DNA of 64,000 nucleotides from Cerasicoccus sp. TK19100 (GCF_027257155.1 NZ_JAPWDU010000001.1:62001-126000); one strand, 5' to 3'; positions 44,920 through 53,781 are shown, counted from the first letter of the stretch. The notes: generated by a model from the letters alone, not told the origin. Made by a program: numbers and translations.

Positions 44920-45468
44920 CTAGGCGTCGAGCTTTTCCGTCAGGCCATCAAGCGCACTTGAGAAATTCGACAGGTCATCGCAGAGAGCGTCGATGCGGCG
45001 CTTCAGTTCTGCATCGGCTATGCTGGGACCTTCGAAGTGGCGGCCCGTGGCATAGACAAAACGGGGGACGATCACCGCGCGGAAATCGAGCATGAGGCTG
45101 TTGGCTAGAGCCATGATGGACATGTAGCTGCCGTCACCGCCAGCGGCGCACAGAAAGCCGACTACTTTACCCGTCCAGTGGCGGCCGGTGAGCTCCAGCA
45201 TGTTTTTAAGGGCGGCGTTTACGTCGTAATTGTAAATTGGCGTAGCGACTAGAATGCCTTTGGCAGCCTTGATCTTCTCCGCAATTGCCGAGACGTTCTC
45301 GTGGCCATAGGCGGCACCGCCATCGCAAAGGGGCAGTTCGGTTTCCGCCAAGTCAATCCACTCTGCGCCTTCGAGTTTTGCCTGGGCTGCCTGAGCCATG
45401 ATACGGCTGCGGCTACCGGGATTGAGACTGCACGAAATAATCAACAACGGAGATTTGCTCTTACTCAT
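44920..45468 (-). CDS. NADPH-dependent FMN reductase
   Basis: 182-residue flavodoxin-fold reductase: LLIISCSLNPGSRSRIMAQA (FMN phosphate loop), ATPIYNYDVNAALKNMLELT, GKVVGFLCAAGGDGSYMSIM. Reduces FMN or quinone-like electron acceptors. It lies 58 bases upstream of the copper-efflux genes on the same strand, with a terminator separating it from the FecR gene upstream, so it may be cotranscribed with cusB/cusA. Role in metal stress is inference. ATG at 45468 is clear. Confidence 0.88.
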   Translation of the reverse strand: MSKSKSPLLIISCSLNPGSRSRIMAQAAQAKLEGAEWIDLAETELPLCDGGAAYGHENVSAIAEKIKAAKGILVATPIYNYDVNAALKNMLELTGRHWTGKVVGFLCAAGGDGSYMSIMALANSLMLDFRAVIVPRFVYATGRHFEGPSIADAELKRRIDALCDDLSNFSSALDGLTEKLDA

Positions 45469-45532
45469 AGCGATGAGGGTGTTTCGCTTTCGTCACGCTG
45501 TCAATCGCCATGCCCGCAGCAAATGGGCAAAT

Positions 45533-45562
45533 AAAAAACCCCGACCGAAGTCGGGGTTTTTG
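45533..45562 (-). terminator. Terminator between FecR gene and FMN reductase
   Basis: Symmetric hairpin AAAAAACCCCGAC...GTCGGGGTTTTT with a CGAA loop. U-tracts on both strands; on the minus strand it ends the FecR gene's transcript. Confidence 0.9.
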
Positions 45563-45589
45563 GAAAGAGTTAGCTGAAGCTATCTGCTC

Positions 45590-46384
45590 TTAGGAACCTA
45601 CTGGCTCGCTCTGAGAAGGATCGGTGCCGGCTTCCTCGGTGATGATGGTCGTGTCTGGCTGAGATACGATCGTCGAGTCAGTGGAAACGGTGATGTCCGA
45701 GGTAGGAACCTGGGCTTGTGTAGCGATGAACTGCCGAGCTGCCGCAAGGACTTCTGGGGAGAGCGGCTCAGTGCTGCTGGTGCTGTTCACAACAACGTGG
45801 GTTTCGCCTTCAGCAACGGTGATGGTTTCACCGGAGGGGAGAATCACGTCAACGGCACCGTTCACATTGGATGCGCTAAATTCGCCAGTGGCAGGATCGT
45901 AGTTTACAACCCAGACGGTGCCGCGGATACCAGCGGAAGCAACCGGAGTCTTCACCACGAAGTTGGAGCCTGCGTCGATGTTGAGCTTACGAACTTCACC
46001 GATGATCTCACCATAGGCGAGGTTGGTCTGGGTGTTGGACATGCTCGGGTCCTTTTCCAAGCGGAGGAAGGAACCGAGAGCCGGATCGTAAGATTCTTGC
46101 TGGAAAGTGTTTACGTCGAAGCTGCTATTGGGCGTGATGTTGATAGATGCGCCGTTGGAGAAGAGGAGCAGGGTGGTGGAGTTGTCACCAGTGACGATGG
46201 TGTTGCCTTCGGAGAATTCCTGACCACGCTTGAGGGGCGATACGGCTCCAGTTGCATTGTTGACGATCTTAACGTCACCCTTCACGAGAAAGGCTTTAAT
46301 GACACCGACTTTTTCTTGTGCGGTGGCGACGTTTGCGAGGCACAGCATCGAAGCTGCAAGAGTGATAAGCTTAAGGATTTTCAT
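45590..46384 (-). CDS. Exported FecR-domain protein
   Basis: 264 residues with a signal peptide (LITLAASMLCLANVATAQ). A FecR-like domain at about 35-170 reads SPLKRGQEFSEGNTIVTGDN, TTLLLFSNGASINITPNSSF, VKTPVASAGIRGTVWVVNYD and VNGAVDVILPSGETITVAEG. The C-terminal tail is Ser/Thr/Pro/Glu-rich. Secreted FecR proteins of this type, not fused to an anti-sigma domain, occur in many Gram-negatives; the ligand is unknown. Upstream promoter region 46385-46597 shows no gene. Confidence 0.85.
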   Translation of the reverse strand: MKILKLITLAASMLCLANVATAQEKVGVIKAFLVKGDVKIVNNATGAVSPLKRGQEFSEGNTIVTGDNSTTLLLFSNGASINITPNSSFDVNTFQQESYDPALGSFLRLEKDPSMSNTQTNLAYGEIIGEVRKLNIDAGSNFVVKTPVASAGIRGTVWVVNYDPATGEFSASNVNGAVDVILPSGETITVAEGETHVVVNSTSSTEPLSPEVLAAARQFIATQAQVPTSDITVSTDSTIVSQPDTTIITEEAGTDPSQSEPVGS

Positions 46385-46597
46385 GGTCAGTGCGTTAGAA
46401 AAATTGGGTAATTATGGATCGAAGGTTAGCAGTGTGCGTGTGGTTATTCAAGGAAAATCAGCGGATGGAATCCCAAGTTACAATACGCAGTTCCTCGATA
46501 TATGGTTTGCTTTCTTATGCTTAGGATTGTCATTATAAAACCTGTGGTCAACTACTGATTCTAATTTGGCCTGAGTTTTTAGCAAAATGTAACCTAA

Positions 46598-47353
46598 ATG
46601 GAAGTATTGGGGATTGATATCGGAGGCTCGGGAATGAAAGCGGCGTTGGTCGACACGACCAGTGGCGAGTGGTTGACCGAGAGATTCCGCATCGATACTC
46701 CCCATCCGGCCAAACTGCCGGCCATGCTGGACGCCTTGGCCGAAGTGTCGGAGCACTTCAAATGGCAAGGGCCGGTCGGCTGCGGCTTCCCCGGCGTGAT
46801 CCGCGAACAGACGATCCTAACTGCGGCGAATTTACATAAGTCCTTAATCGGCATCAAATTAGGCGAAGAAATCAGTAAGCTCTTCGGGCAATCTGCGTGG
46901 TTGATTAACGATGCTGATGCGGCCGGTTTGGCGGAGGTCCGTTTTGGTTTGGCCAAGGAACGACCGGGGGTCGCGCTGTTTCTCACCATTGGCACGGGGA
47001 TCGGCACTGCCTTGTTTACCGATGGCAAGCTGGTGCCCAATTCCGAGTTGGGGCACATGCTAATGAAGATCGGCAAAGACAAATACTGTGAAGCCGAGCA
47101 CTATGCGGCGGATTCTGCCCGCCAGCGGGATGACCTTAAGTGGTCGCAATGGGCCGAGCGCTTTGATGAATTTCTCCACGACATTTACGCGCTGATGCAG
47201 CCGGATGAGATCATCATTGGCGGCGGTGTGGCGAAGAAGGGGCACAAGTTCATGGATGAAATTGATCCGCCGTGCCCGCTCCTGCTTGCGACATTACAAA
47301 ACCGCGCCGGAATCATCGGCGCGGCTTTGGCTGCGGCTGAGCATCATAGCTAA
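46598..47353 (+). CDS. ppgK: Polyphosphate glucokinase (ROK family)
   Basis: 251 residues, ASKHA fold: phosphate loop LGIDIGGSGMKAALVDTTSG; GCGFPGVI; INDADAAGLAEVRFGL; TIGTGIGTALFTDG; ELGHMLM; and adenosine block IIIGGGVAKKG. Uses polyphosphate or ATP to phosphorylate glucose; the polyphosphate preference is inferred from the size and the SGMKAAL-type N-terminal loop of PpgK. No zinc-binding Cys cluster as in other ROK proteins is visible. Convergent with a tiny exported protein gene. Confidence 0.85.
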   Translation: MEVLGIDIGGSGMKAALVDTTSGEWLTERFRIDTPHPAKLPAMLDALAEVSEHFKWQGPVGCGFPGVIREQTILTAANLHKSLIGIKLGEEISKLFGQSAWLINDADAAGLAEVRFGLAKERPGVALFLTIGTGIGTALFTDGKLVPNSELGHMLMKIGKDKYCEAEHYAADSARQRDDLKWSQWAERFDEFLHDIYALMQPDEIIIGGGVAKKGHKFMDEIDPPCPLLLATLQNRAGIIGAALAAAEHHS

Positions 47354-47371
47354 GCCGTTGTCATAAAAAGA

Positions 47372-47512
47372 CTACTGGACGTCAGCGGGGATGACGAGAA
47401 CTGCGGCTTCGCCTTCTTTCTTATCGTCTTTATCCTTCTTTTGGCATGCGCACGCGCTGGCGATGCTGGCGCTGAATCCGAGAATTGCGAGAACGGTAAT
47501 GAGTTTCTTCAT
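47372..47512 (-). CDS. Small exported Cys-containing peptide
   Basis: 46-residue ORF not usually called. A signal-like N-terminus (MKKLITVLAILGFSASIAS) is followed by ACACQKKDKDDKKEGEAAVL and VIPADVQ. The ACAC could be a lipobox-like or metal-binding pair; the body is a charged KDKDD segment. It lies alone between convergent ppgK and the pyridine nucleotide-disulfide oxidoreductase. Reading frame, start ATG and signal peptide look real, but expression is unproven. Resembles the tiny exported lipoprotein-like peptides found in Verrucomicrobiota. Confidence 0.5.
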   Translation of the reverse strand: MKKLITVLAILGFSASIASACACQKKDKDDKKEGEAAVLVIPADVQ

Positions 47513-47633
47513 AGGACTTTAGATTACTAGGTTATCGGTTATAATCAAGAGCGGTTGTGCGATTTATTTATCACATCTATCTCCCTCTCTTCTACTAAAC
47601 ATCGGGTAGGGCAAAAAGTTCCAAGGAGTCAGT

Positions 47634-49022
47634 TTAGCCTTCGCTGATTAAATCCAGGCAATCTTCCAAAGGGTAGGACCAGATTTCGCTCAGCGTCGGG
47701 TGATACCAGTGGACCTTGAGCAGTTGCTCCAGCGTAGCGCCCAGGCTGACGCCGACTGCCGTTGAGTGGATCAGCTCCGAGGCATCTTTGCTCACGCATT
47801 CAGCGGCGAGCAGCTTTCCCGTGGATTTCTCTGCCCAAGTCTTCACGTAGCCGTATTTGGCCTCCATTAGGATGGATTTGCCGTGGTCGTCGAAGGGGTA
47901 ATCAGCGGTAACAAACTCAATGCCGCGCTTCTCCATCTCGGTCTCGCTCAGGCCGACGTGGCCAATCTGTGGGTCGGTAAAGACCACGCCCAGCAGCGTG
48001 TCGTAGTTGACGGGTTCAACGGTCTGGCCAAAGGCGTGCTTGGCGGCGACTTCCCCCTGCATGATCGCGATGTGGACGATTTCGTGGGGGCCGGCGACGT
48101 CACCCGCGGCGTAGATGTGCGGGTTGGTCGTCTGCTGGTTTTCATTGGTCACGAGGTGGCCGCTCTTACGGGTTTCCAGACCGGCGGCTTCGATATCGAG
48201 GCTGGCGGTGTTGGGCTTGCGGCCGAGGGCGTTGAACAAATACTTGGCTTCGCGGACAACCGTTTCACCCTCGTGCTCAAAGGTCACGCGGACGCCGTCT
48301 GCGGTCTTTTCGATCTGTTTGAGTGCGGTGTCGGTAATCAGCTCTATGCCTTCATCGCGGAAGGCTTGCTCGACGACTTTGGCCGCCTCGACAGAGACTT
48401 CCTTTAAAATGTGCGGGCTGCGCTGGATCTGGGTGATCTTGCTGCCGGCCCGGTGAAGGAATTGCGCCAGCTCGCAGGCTACAATGCCTCCGCCCAGCAC
48501 GATGACGGATTCCGGTAGGAAATCCAGATCGAGCACGTCGTCACTGGTCCAGACGGGTACCTCATCAAGCCCGGGCACCGGCGGGAAATTAACCGTAGAG
48601 CCCGTTGCAACCAGGATTTTGTCCGCCGTCAGCACCGTGCCGTCATCCAGGGTGACTTCGCGTTCGCCGGTGAACTTCGCCTTGTTACGGTAGAGGGTGA
48701 AGCGGTCGCTCGCGAGCTGTTCCTGTCGGTAATCAGCGAATTCGGCAATGGTGCGCAGCTTGCGCTCGTGCAGGGCGGCCATGTCAACCTTGGCACTGGG
48801 GATATCGAGCCCGAATTGCTTTCCGTGCTGCGCCAGATGGAGAACTTCCGCGGAGTAGATCAGCGTCTTGGAGGGCATGCAGCCGCGCAGGATGCAAAGG
48901 CCGCCGAGCGTTTCCGCGCCATCAACGATGGCAACGCTTTCGGTGTGTTCACGGGCTGTGCGCGCCGCAGCGTAGCCGCCGCTGCCGCCGCCGATCACGA
49001 GAAAATCGTAGTGGGTGCTCAT
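47634..49022 (-). CDS. Pyridine nucleotide-disulfide oxidoreductase (dihydrolipoamide dehydrogenase-like)
   Basis: 462-residue FAD-dependent class I disulfide oxidoreductase. FAD site FLVIGGGSGGYAAARTAREH; redox disulfide GGLCILRGCMPSK (C-x4-C); NAD(P) site SVIVLGGGIVACELAQFLHR; second FAD site NPHIYAAGDVAGP; C-terminal catalytic region VHWYHPTLSEIW with His. Could be a dihydrolipoyl dehydrogenase, glutathione- or mercuric-reductase-like enzyme; the CILRGC spacing is not diagnostic. No lipoyl-dehydrogenase complex genes are adjacent. Confidence 0.88.
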   Translation of the reverse strand: MSTHYDFLVIGGGSGGYAAARTAREHTESVAIVDGAETLGGLCILRGCMPSKTLIYSAEVLHLAQHGKQFGLDIPSAKVDMAALHERKLRTIAEFADYRQEQLASDRFTLYRNKAKFTGEREVTLDDGTVLTADKILVATGSTVNFPPVPGLDEVPVWTSDDVLDLDFLPESVIVLGGGIVACELAQFLHRAGSKITQIQRSPHILKEVSVEAAKVVEQAFRDEGIELITDTALKQIEKTADGVRVTFEHEGETVVREAKYLFNALGRKPNTASLDIEAAGLETRKSGHLVTNENQQTTNPHIYAAGDVAGPHEIVHIAIMQGEVAAKHAFGQTVEPVNYDTLLGVVFTDPQIGHVGLSETEMEKRGIEFVTADYPFDDHGKSILMEAKYGYVKTWAEKSTGKLLAAECVSKDASELIHSTAVGVSLGATLEQLLKVHWYHPTLSEIWSYPLEDCLDLISEG

Positions 49023-49223
49023 GGTGTGTTACGTTCGTAGAGGATCGTATCCAGTTGGGTGATTCCAACTTTAGCCACAGTCGGTGTGCTTTGTAAAACC
49101 TGACATGAATTTATATTCATGATCGCCTTATCGCGGCAACTAAGTGGCTCGCATTTGCGTGTCAGCCTGCCTGATTCAGCATTGGCGCAGCGCGCCAATC
49201 TCTGGGTGCAACGGCACGTTGCT

Positions 49224-49568
49224 TCAGCCGGGGGGCCATTGGAGGCTGCGGCCAGCGAGGACGTGGATGTGCAGGTGGGGGACGGCTTCGCCGCCGTCGG
49301 GGCCATTGTTGATGACCAGGCGGAAGCCGTTTTCACCGCCGAATTGGTTGCCCATCTTGCGGGCGACGATCATCAGGTGGCCGAGCAGGGCGGCATCGTT
49401 GTCGGTGGACTCGCCAATGCGGACAATCAGCTTTTTCGGAATGACGAGCAGGTGCGTCGGTGCCTGGGGGGCGATGTCGCGGAAGCAGAGGCAGTCGTCG
49501 TCCTCGTATTCGATGGTGGCCGGGATTTCCCGATCGATGATTTTCTGGAAGATGGTTTTTTCGGGCAT
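49224..49568 (-). CDS. HIT-family (HINT-type) hydrolase
   Basis: 114-residue histidine-triad nucleotide-binding protein. Starts TIFQKIIDREIPATIEYEDD, has AFxDI-type CLCFRDIAPQAPTHLLVIPK, and the triad HLHIHVLAGR (H-x-H-x-H). Purine nucleoside phosphoramidate hydrolase or similar. Same strand as the genes above (49591-50067), probably cotranscribed. Confidence 0.92.
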   Translation of the reverse strand: MPEKTIFQKIIDREIPATIEYEDDDCLCFRDIAPQAPTHLLVIPKKLIVRIGESTDNDAALLGHLMIVARKMGNQFGGENGFRLVINNGPDGGEAVPHLHIHVLAGRSLQWPPG

Positions 49569-49590
49569 GGCAGGCTAATTTAGCGAATGA

Positions 49591-50067
49591 CTAAACAAAC
49601 ACCAGCCGCAACCGCGTTTTGGCGGAGGTGTATTTGGCGGCAAGTTGTTCCAGGTAGTCCTGACTGTGGTTGTAGGTTTGCTGGCGTTTGCTGGTGAAGT
49701 AGCGCCCAGGGGGGCAGATGCTGCGGCGCAGCCCAGTGATGAGGATAACCGCCTCGCGGCAGCCGCCGACTTTGCGCAAGGCCTGCATCATGGCAGGGCG
49801 CAGGAAAAGCGGGTCGTCATCGGCCCCGGTGAGGTCGCAGTGAGCCACGCCGGTATGGCGACTGCCCTGCAGGTGCAGGCGCAAGAGCTGTTCAACGACT
49901 TGATTGAGCTCAGTGTAATCGCGTTCGCCGGTCTGCCGGGCAAAGGTGACGGCGGACTCGATTTGCTCAGCCAGTTGCGGATCGCTGTCCGTCGCCAAAT
50001 GAATCAGCCGGTTCAGCGCCTGCAGGTTGACTGCAGGCAGGGAGCCTTCTGTGGTGGGTTCAGACAT
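49591..50067 (-). CDS. Uncharacterised 158-residue protein
   Basis: No signal peptide or TM segment. The N-terminal half is helical (ALNRLIHLATDSDPQLAEQI; VVEQLLRLHLQGSRHT), the C-terminal half mixed, with a Cys pair region (RKVGGCREAVILITGLRRSI) and a basic tail (HSQDYLEQLAAKYTSAKTRL). Lies in a minus-strand run between the HIT gene and the GxxExxY remnant. No family recognised; start at 50067 gives MSEPTTEGSLPAV. Confidence 0.6.
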   Translation of the reverse strand: MSEPTTEGSLPAVNLQALNRLIHLATDSDPQLAEQIESAVTFARQTGERDYTELNQVVEQLLRLHLQGSRHTGVAHCDLTGADDDPLFLRPAMMQALRKVGGCREAVILITGLRRSICPPGRYFTSKRQQTYNHSQDYLEQLAAKYTSAKTRLRLVFV

Positions 50068-50073
50068 ACGTGA

Positions 50074-50490
50074 TTATTTCCCGCTGGGGCGCTGAGGCGC
50101 TGAGAGCGCTTCTTCCAGATTATTTACGCAGCGCGTAATGCCGTTTTTCAGCAGGGATTCATTAAAATTGAGCAGATAGCCTAATTTGTATCCAGTTAAT
50201 TTTAGGTATGTCTGGGTTTGTTTTTTATGTATCGGCGAAACTCTTTCTACAGATTTCAACTCAATTAGCACTTTTTGATTAACGATTATATCTGCACGAA
50301 ACCCTTCATCAAAGATTACGTTCTTGTAGCGGATTTTTACGGGCACTTGTCGCTCGACCTGAAGCCCACGTTCTTCGAGTTCTCTGGCCAGGAGCAATTC
50401 ATATACACTTTCCAGCAAGCCGGGACCGAGTTCCCGATGAATTGCAATTGCGACTTCAATGATGATTGTGCCGATTTGGTTCTAGTTCAT
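50074..50490 (-). pseudogene. GxxExxY-family gene with stop at codon 3
   Basis: Encodes a GxxExxY protein (LGPGLLESVYELLLARELEE; ERQVPVKIRYKNVIFDEGFR; ADIIVNQKVLIELKSVERVS; LKLTGYKLGYLLNF). Homology runs back through EVAIAIHRELGPG to an ATG at 50490 that has AAAGGA about 7 bases upstream, the natural start. But codon 3 is TAG (50484-50482), giving Met-Asn-stop. Internal restart at the TTG (50418) would lose the GxxE part. The likely original codon was GAG. Called a pseudogene; use of a rare non-AUG start cannot be excluded. Confidence 0.75.
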
Positions 50491-50535
50491 GGAAATCCTT
50501 TGCGGCTCTGCGCCCCTGTGGGAAATTTTTTCGGA

Positions 50536-50991
50536 CTAACGCATCACCTTGAGGTCGCTGATCTCGGCGGCGAGCTCTTCGATGTCGCGGAAGTCTTTAT
50601 AGACGCTGGCGAAGCGGACGTAGGCGATCTGGTCGATCTCCTTCAGGCGGTTCATGATCAGCTCGCCAATGGCTTTGCTGGGGATTTCGCTGCCGAATTC
50701 GCGCTCCAGCTCGTCGATCATTTCGACGATCATCATTTCGATTTGCTCGGCTTCGATGGGGCGTTTTTCGGCGGCGCGGCGGATACCGGCCAGCATCTTC
50801 ATGCGGTCAAACTCCTCGCGGGCACCGTTGCGTTTGACGACCACCAGGCCCTCGCGGAGAATTTCTTCGATCGTGGTAAAGCGGTAGCCGCAGCCCAGGC
50901 ATTGGCGGCGGCGGCGAATGGACAGGTTGTTCTTGCCCAATCGGGTGTCCAACACCTTGGTGTCGGCGTGCGTGCATTTGGGACACTGCAT
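50536..50991 (-). CDS. nrdR: Transcriptional repressor NrdR
   Basis: 151-residue zinc-ribbon/ATP-cone repressor of ribonucleotide reductase genes. N-terminal zinc ribbon [15 protein letters not shown]...[17 protein letters not shown] (two C-x2-C pairs), then the ATP-cone [20 protein letters not shown] with [14 protein letters not shown] and [10 protein letters not shown]. All four Cys present. No nrd genes within the window. Confidence 0.96.
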   Translation of the reverse strand: MQCPKCTHADTKVLDTRLGKNNLSIRRRRQCLGCGYRFTTIEEILREGLVVVKRNGAREEFDRMKMLAGIRRAAEKRPIEAEQIEMMIVEMIDELEREFGSEIPSKAIGELIMNRLKEIDQIAYVRFASVYKDFRDIEELAAEISDLKVMR

Positions 50992-51029
50992 GATCTAAAC
51001 CTTGAGCAATCGGGGAATCGGCGGCCTGC

Positions 51030-51623
51030 TCAATTGGCCGACAGTTTGAGGAAATTATCCAGCAGCTTCATGCCGTGGGCAGTGGCGTAGGACTCCGGGT
51101 GGAATTGCACACCGTAAACCGGCAGCTCCTTGTGGCGCATGCCCATGATCTCGTTGGCGCTCTCGGCATAGTCGGGGTCGTCCACCCAGGCGGTGACTTC
51201 GAGGCAGCCGGGCAGGGTGGCTTTGTCGACCAGCAGGGAGTGATAGCGGGTTGCGGGGAAGTCCTGCGGTAGTCCGTTAAAGACGTCGCTGTCGGTGTGC
51301 TTCACGGGGGAGGTTTTGCCGTGCATCAGGCGCTTGGCGCGGACGACGTCTCCGCCGAAATATTGGCCGATGCACTGGTGGCCAAGGCACACGCCCAGCA
51401 GCGGAACTTTGCCCGCGAAGGCCTCGATCATCGCCATGCTGACCCCAGCTTCGTTGGGTGAACAGGGCCCCGGCGACAGCAATACGCGCTCCGGCTTGAG
51501 GGCCAGGGCTTCCTCCGGCGTGATCTCGTTATTGCGGAACACGCGCTGCTCCACCCCGAGCTGTCCGAAGTATTGGACGAGGTTGTAGGTGAAGGAGTCG
51601 AAATTATCGATGACCAGAAGCAT
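51030..51623 (-). CDS. Glutamine amidotransferase subunit TrpG/PabA
   Basis: Component II of anthranilate or aminodeoxychorismate synthase; supplies ammonia from glutamine. 197 residues: [40 protein letters not shown]; catalytic Cys in [26 protein letters not shown]; His-Glu in [16 protein letters not shown]. TrpG versus PabA cannot be decided without the partner, which is not in the window. ATG at 51623 is chosen because homology starts at once; frame stays open to 51656. Confidence 0.92.
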   Translation of the reverse strand: MLLVIDNFDSFTYNLVQYFGQLGVEQRVFRNNEITPEEALALKPERVLLSPGPCSPNEAGVSMAMIEAFAGKVPLLGVCLGHQCIGQYFGGDVVRAKRLMHGKTSPVKHTDSDVFNGLPQDFPATRYHSLLVDKATLPGCLEVTAWVDDPDYAESANEIMGMRHKELPVYGVQFHPESYATAHGMKLLDNFLKLSAN

Positions 51624-51785
51624 AATGACAATCCGCCACATTGCGTAATAGCCCACAAATAGTCAATATCTGACTTTCCCCACTAAATGTAGGGTTTTTT
51701 GCGGTTATATCCTGAAGGAGCACGACGCTTTTGCGGGTGCTTTCAATCTCGACAGCAGGGCAATCTGCCTTCTGCTTGATCTGCG

Positions 51786-52913
51786 ATGACCAACTCCTTC
51801 CAGCTTCTACAAGGCGAGGCCAATGGGCCGCGGCGCGGGCGCGTGTTGACGCGTCATGGTGAGATCGAGACACCCATCTTTATGCCCGTGGGCACGCAGG
51901 CGACTGTCAAGGCGCTGACCCCCGCGCAGGTGGAGGAAGTCGGTGCGCAGATCATTCTGGGAAACACGTATCATCTCAATTTACGCCCGGGTTCTGAGCT
52001 CGTTGCGCAAATGGGTGGGCTGCATAAGTTTATGGCTTGGAATAAGCCAATTCTTACCGATAGCGGTGGTTTTCAGGTTTTTAGTTTGGCGAAACTGCGC
52101 AAGATAACCGACAAGGGGATCGCGTTTCAGAGCCACATTGACGGGCGGAAGTTTTTCCTCGGGCCGCGTGAGTGCTTCGACATTCAGCGCAATCTGGGCA
52201 CCGACATCGCCATGGTGCTCGACGAATGTCCGCCGTTCCCCTGCGATGAAAAAGACTGTGCCGCCGCGGTGGACCGCACGATCCGTTGGGCGCGCGAATT
52301 TAAGGAAATTGCGGCTGGTGAGGGGTGGCTCGACGCCGGGCACCACGCCTTTGGTATCGTGCAGGGCTCGATCTACGACGACCAACGCAAAGCCTGCGCA
52401 CAGGCCCTGGTGGACATCGGTTTCCCTGGCTATGCGGTTGGTGGCGTGAGCGTCGGCGAGCCGGAGCCCGAGATGTTGCGCCAGGTCGCGGCAAGTATCC
52501 CTGAGCTGCCCGTGGACAAGCCCCGCTACGTGATGGGCGTGGGCACGCCGCCGCAGTTGCTCAAAATGATCGGCCTTGGCGCGGACATGTTTGACTGTGT
52601 GATGCCGACTCGTCTTGCCCGGCACGCCAATGTGTTTACTCCCCACGGAACGATCAATTTGCGCAATGAGCGTTTTAAACACGACGAATCTCCCATCGTC
52701 GAAGGGCTCGATAACTACACCTGCCGGACGTTTTCCCGCGCTTACTTGAGACACCTGATTATGGCCAATGAGTTATTGGCGCACACTTTGCTCTCATTAC
52801 ACAATGTGCATTTCTTTCTCGACTTAATGCGCCAAGCGCGAGAGCACATAGCCATTGGTGACTTCACGCCATGGAGTCAGCAATGGATCGAAAGTTATCA
52901 TTCTCGAGACTAA
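51786..52913 (+). CDS. tgt: Queuine tRNA-ribosyltransferase
   Basis: Exchanges G34 for a 7-deazaguanine (preQ1) in tRNAs for His, Tyr, Asp and Asn. 375 residues: GTQATVKALTP; LGNTYHLNLRPG; LTDSGGFQVFSL (catalytic Asp); GIVQGSIYDDQR; GVSVGEPEPEM; MGVGTPPQLL; FDCVMPTRLARHANVFT (second Asp). The C-terminal zinc site is altered. Where E. coli has C-D-C-Y-T-C...H, this protein reads LDNYTCRTFSRAYLRHL...SLHNVHF, so only one Cys and the His remain. Whether it binds zinc is doubtful. Otherwise typical length and motifs. Confidence 0.93.
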   Translation: MTNSFQLLQGEANGPRRGRVLTRHGEIETPIFMPVGTQATVKALTPAQVEEVGAQIILGNTYHLNLRPGSELVAQMGGLHKFMAWNKPILTDSGGFQVFSLAKLRKITDKGIAFQSHIDGRKFFLGPRECFDIQRNLGTDIAMVLDECPPFPCDEKDCAAAVDRTIRWAREFKEIAAGEGWLDAGHHAFGIVQGSIYDDQRKACAQALVDIGFPGYAVGGVSVGEPEPEMLRQVAASIPELPVDKPRYVMGVGTPPQLLKMIGLGADMFDCVMPTRLARHANVFTPHGTINLRNERFKHDESPIVEGLDNYTCRTFSRAYLRHLIMANELLAHTLLSLHNVHFFLDLMRQAREHIAIGDFTPWSQQWIESYHSRD

Positions 52914-53009
52914 AGGAATGAAGGGTTCTACCTGTATTTGCATTTTGCATTAAGGGGTGGACTTTAATTCCTTTTTGTCTCATTGTTTAGACATACGCCA
53001 ATCTACATC

Positions 53010-53705
53010 ATGACTCCCAAGAAAATACTCATCATTGAAGGTGTGGAGCTGACCCGTATCGGGTTGCGCACATTGATTTTAGAAAAAACCGAACACGAAA
53101 TTGTAGGCGAAGTCGGCTCAGCCGACGAAGCTAAGGCCCTTTACGACCAGACTTCTCCCGACCTGGTCATCATGGACACGATGCTGCCGGACTGTAGCGG
53201 TTTGTCGATTTGCCGATATATTAAAGAGTCTGCCAAGCCGGCTAAGCTTTTCCTGATCAGCTCTTGTCCGGATCGCCAGTGCATGATCGAAGCCTTCTCA
53301 CTGGGTATCGAGGGCTACGTGCTGAAGGATATTTCTTCTTCTGAGTTAATTGATTCGTTGATTCAAGTGCTTGCTGGTAAGCCGGTTTTGGCACCGGAGA
53401 TCGCCGAATGCGTCGTGGAGCACATGCGCAGCGGCAAAGGCAGTGGTCAGCATGCACACGAGATTGACTCCCTCAGTGTTCAGGAGCGCCGGGTTTTGGA
53501 ACTGGTCGCCAAGGGGATGTCCAATCGCCAAGTAGCCGACCAGCTCGGATTGAGCGAAAAGACGGTGAAAAACTATTTCAGCAGCGTGCTCAGTAAGCTC
53601 AATGCAAACCGTCGCACGGAAGCCGCCGCAATGTTCTGGGACTACCAGCAAAAGAGCTTTGGCAGCGCGAGCCCGTTTGCCACGGTCGGCAGCGGTTGCG
53701 GCTAA
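53010..53705 (+). CDS. LuxR/NarL-type response regulator
   Basis: 231 residues. Receiver domain with phosphoacceptor Asp56 (DLVIMDTMLPD) and YVLKDIS Lys. The acidic pocket is weak: the usual Asp-Asp after the first strand is Glu-Gly (LIIEGVELTR), so Mg binding may be reduced. C-terminal LuxR HTH: LSVQERRVLELVAKGMSNRQ, VADQLGLSEKTVKNYFSSVL, KLNANRRTEAAAM. ATG at 53010 precedes the receiver directly. Convergent with a sigma-70-family gene, 76 bases apart with a shared terminator. No sensor kinase adjacent. Confidence 0.9.
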   Translation: MTPKKILIIEGVELTRIGLRTLILEKTEHEIVGEVGSADEAKALYDQTSPDLVIMDTMLPDCSGLSICRYIKESAKPAKLFLISSCPDRQCMIEAFSLGIEGYVLKDISSSELIDSLIQVLAGKPVLAPEIAECVVEHMRSGKGSGQHAHEIDSLSVQERRVLELVAKGMSNRQVADQLGLSEKTVKNYFSSVLSKLNANRRTEAAAMFWDYQQKSFGSASPFATVGSGCG

Positions 53706-53727
53706 ACCGCACGAACAACATCTTTGC

Positions 53728-53768
53728 AGCCGGGGCCTTCTGAGTTTTCAGGGCCCCGTTTTGCGTTT
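53728..53768. terminator. Bidirectional terminator
   Basis: Hairpin CGGGGCC / GGCCCCG (53731-53737 with 53752-53758) with an inner CTTCTGAGTTTTCAG loop, followed by TTTTGCGTTTTT. Located between the convergent response regulator and sigma factor. Confidence 0.75.
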
Positions 53769-53781
53769 TTGAGTAATCGAG

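Noticed and set aside
46385-46597. Divergent promoter region between the FecR and polyphosphate glucokinase genes as a regulatory site
   Set aside because: No recognisable operator or consensus promoter could be defined with confidence.
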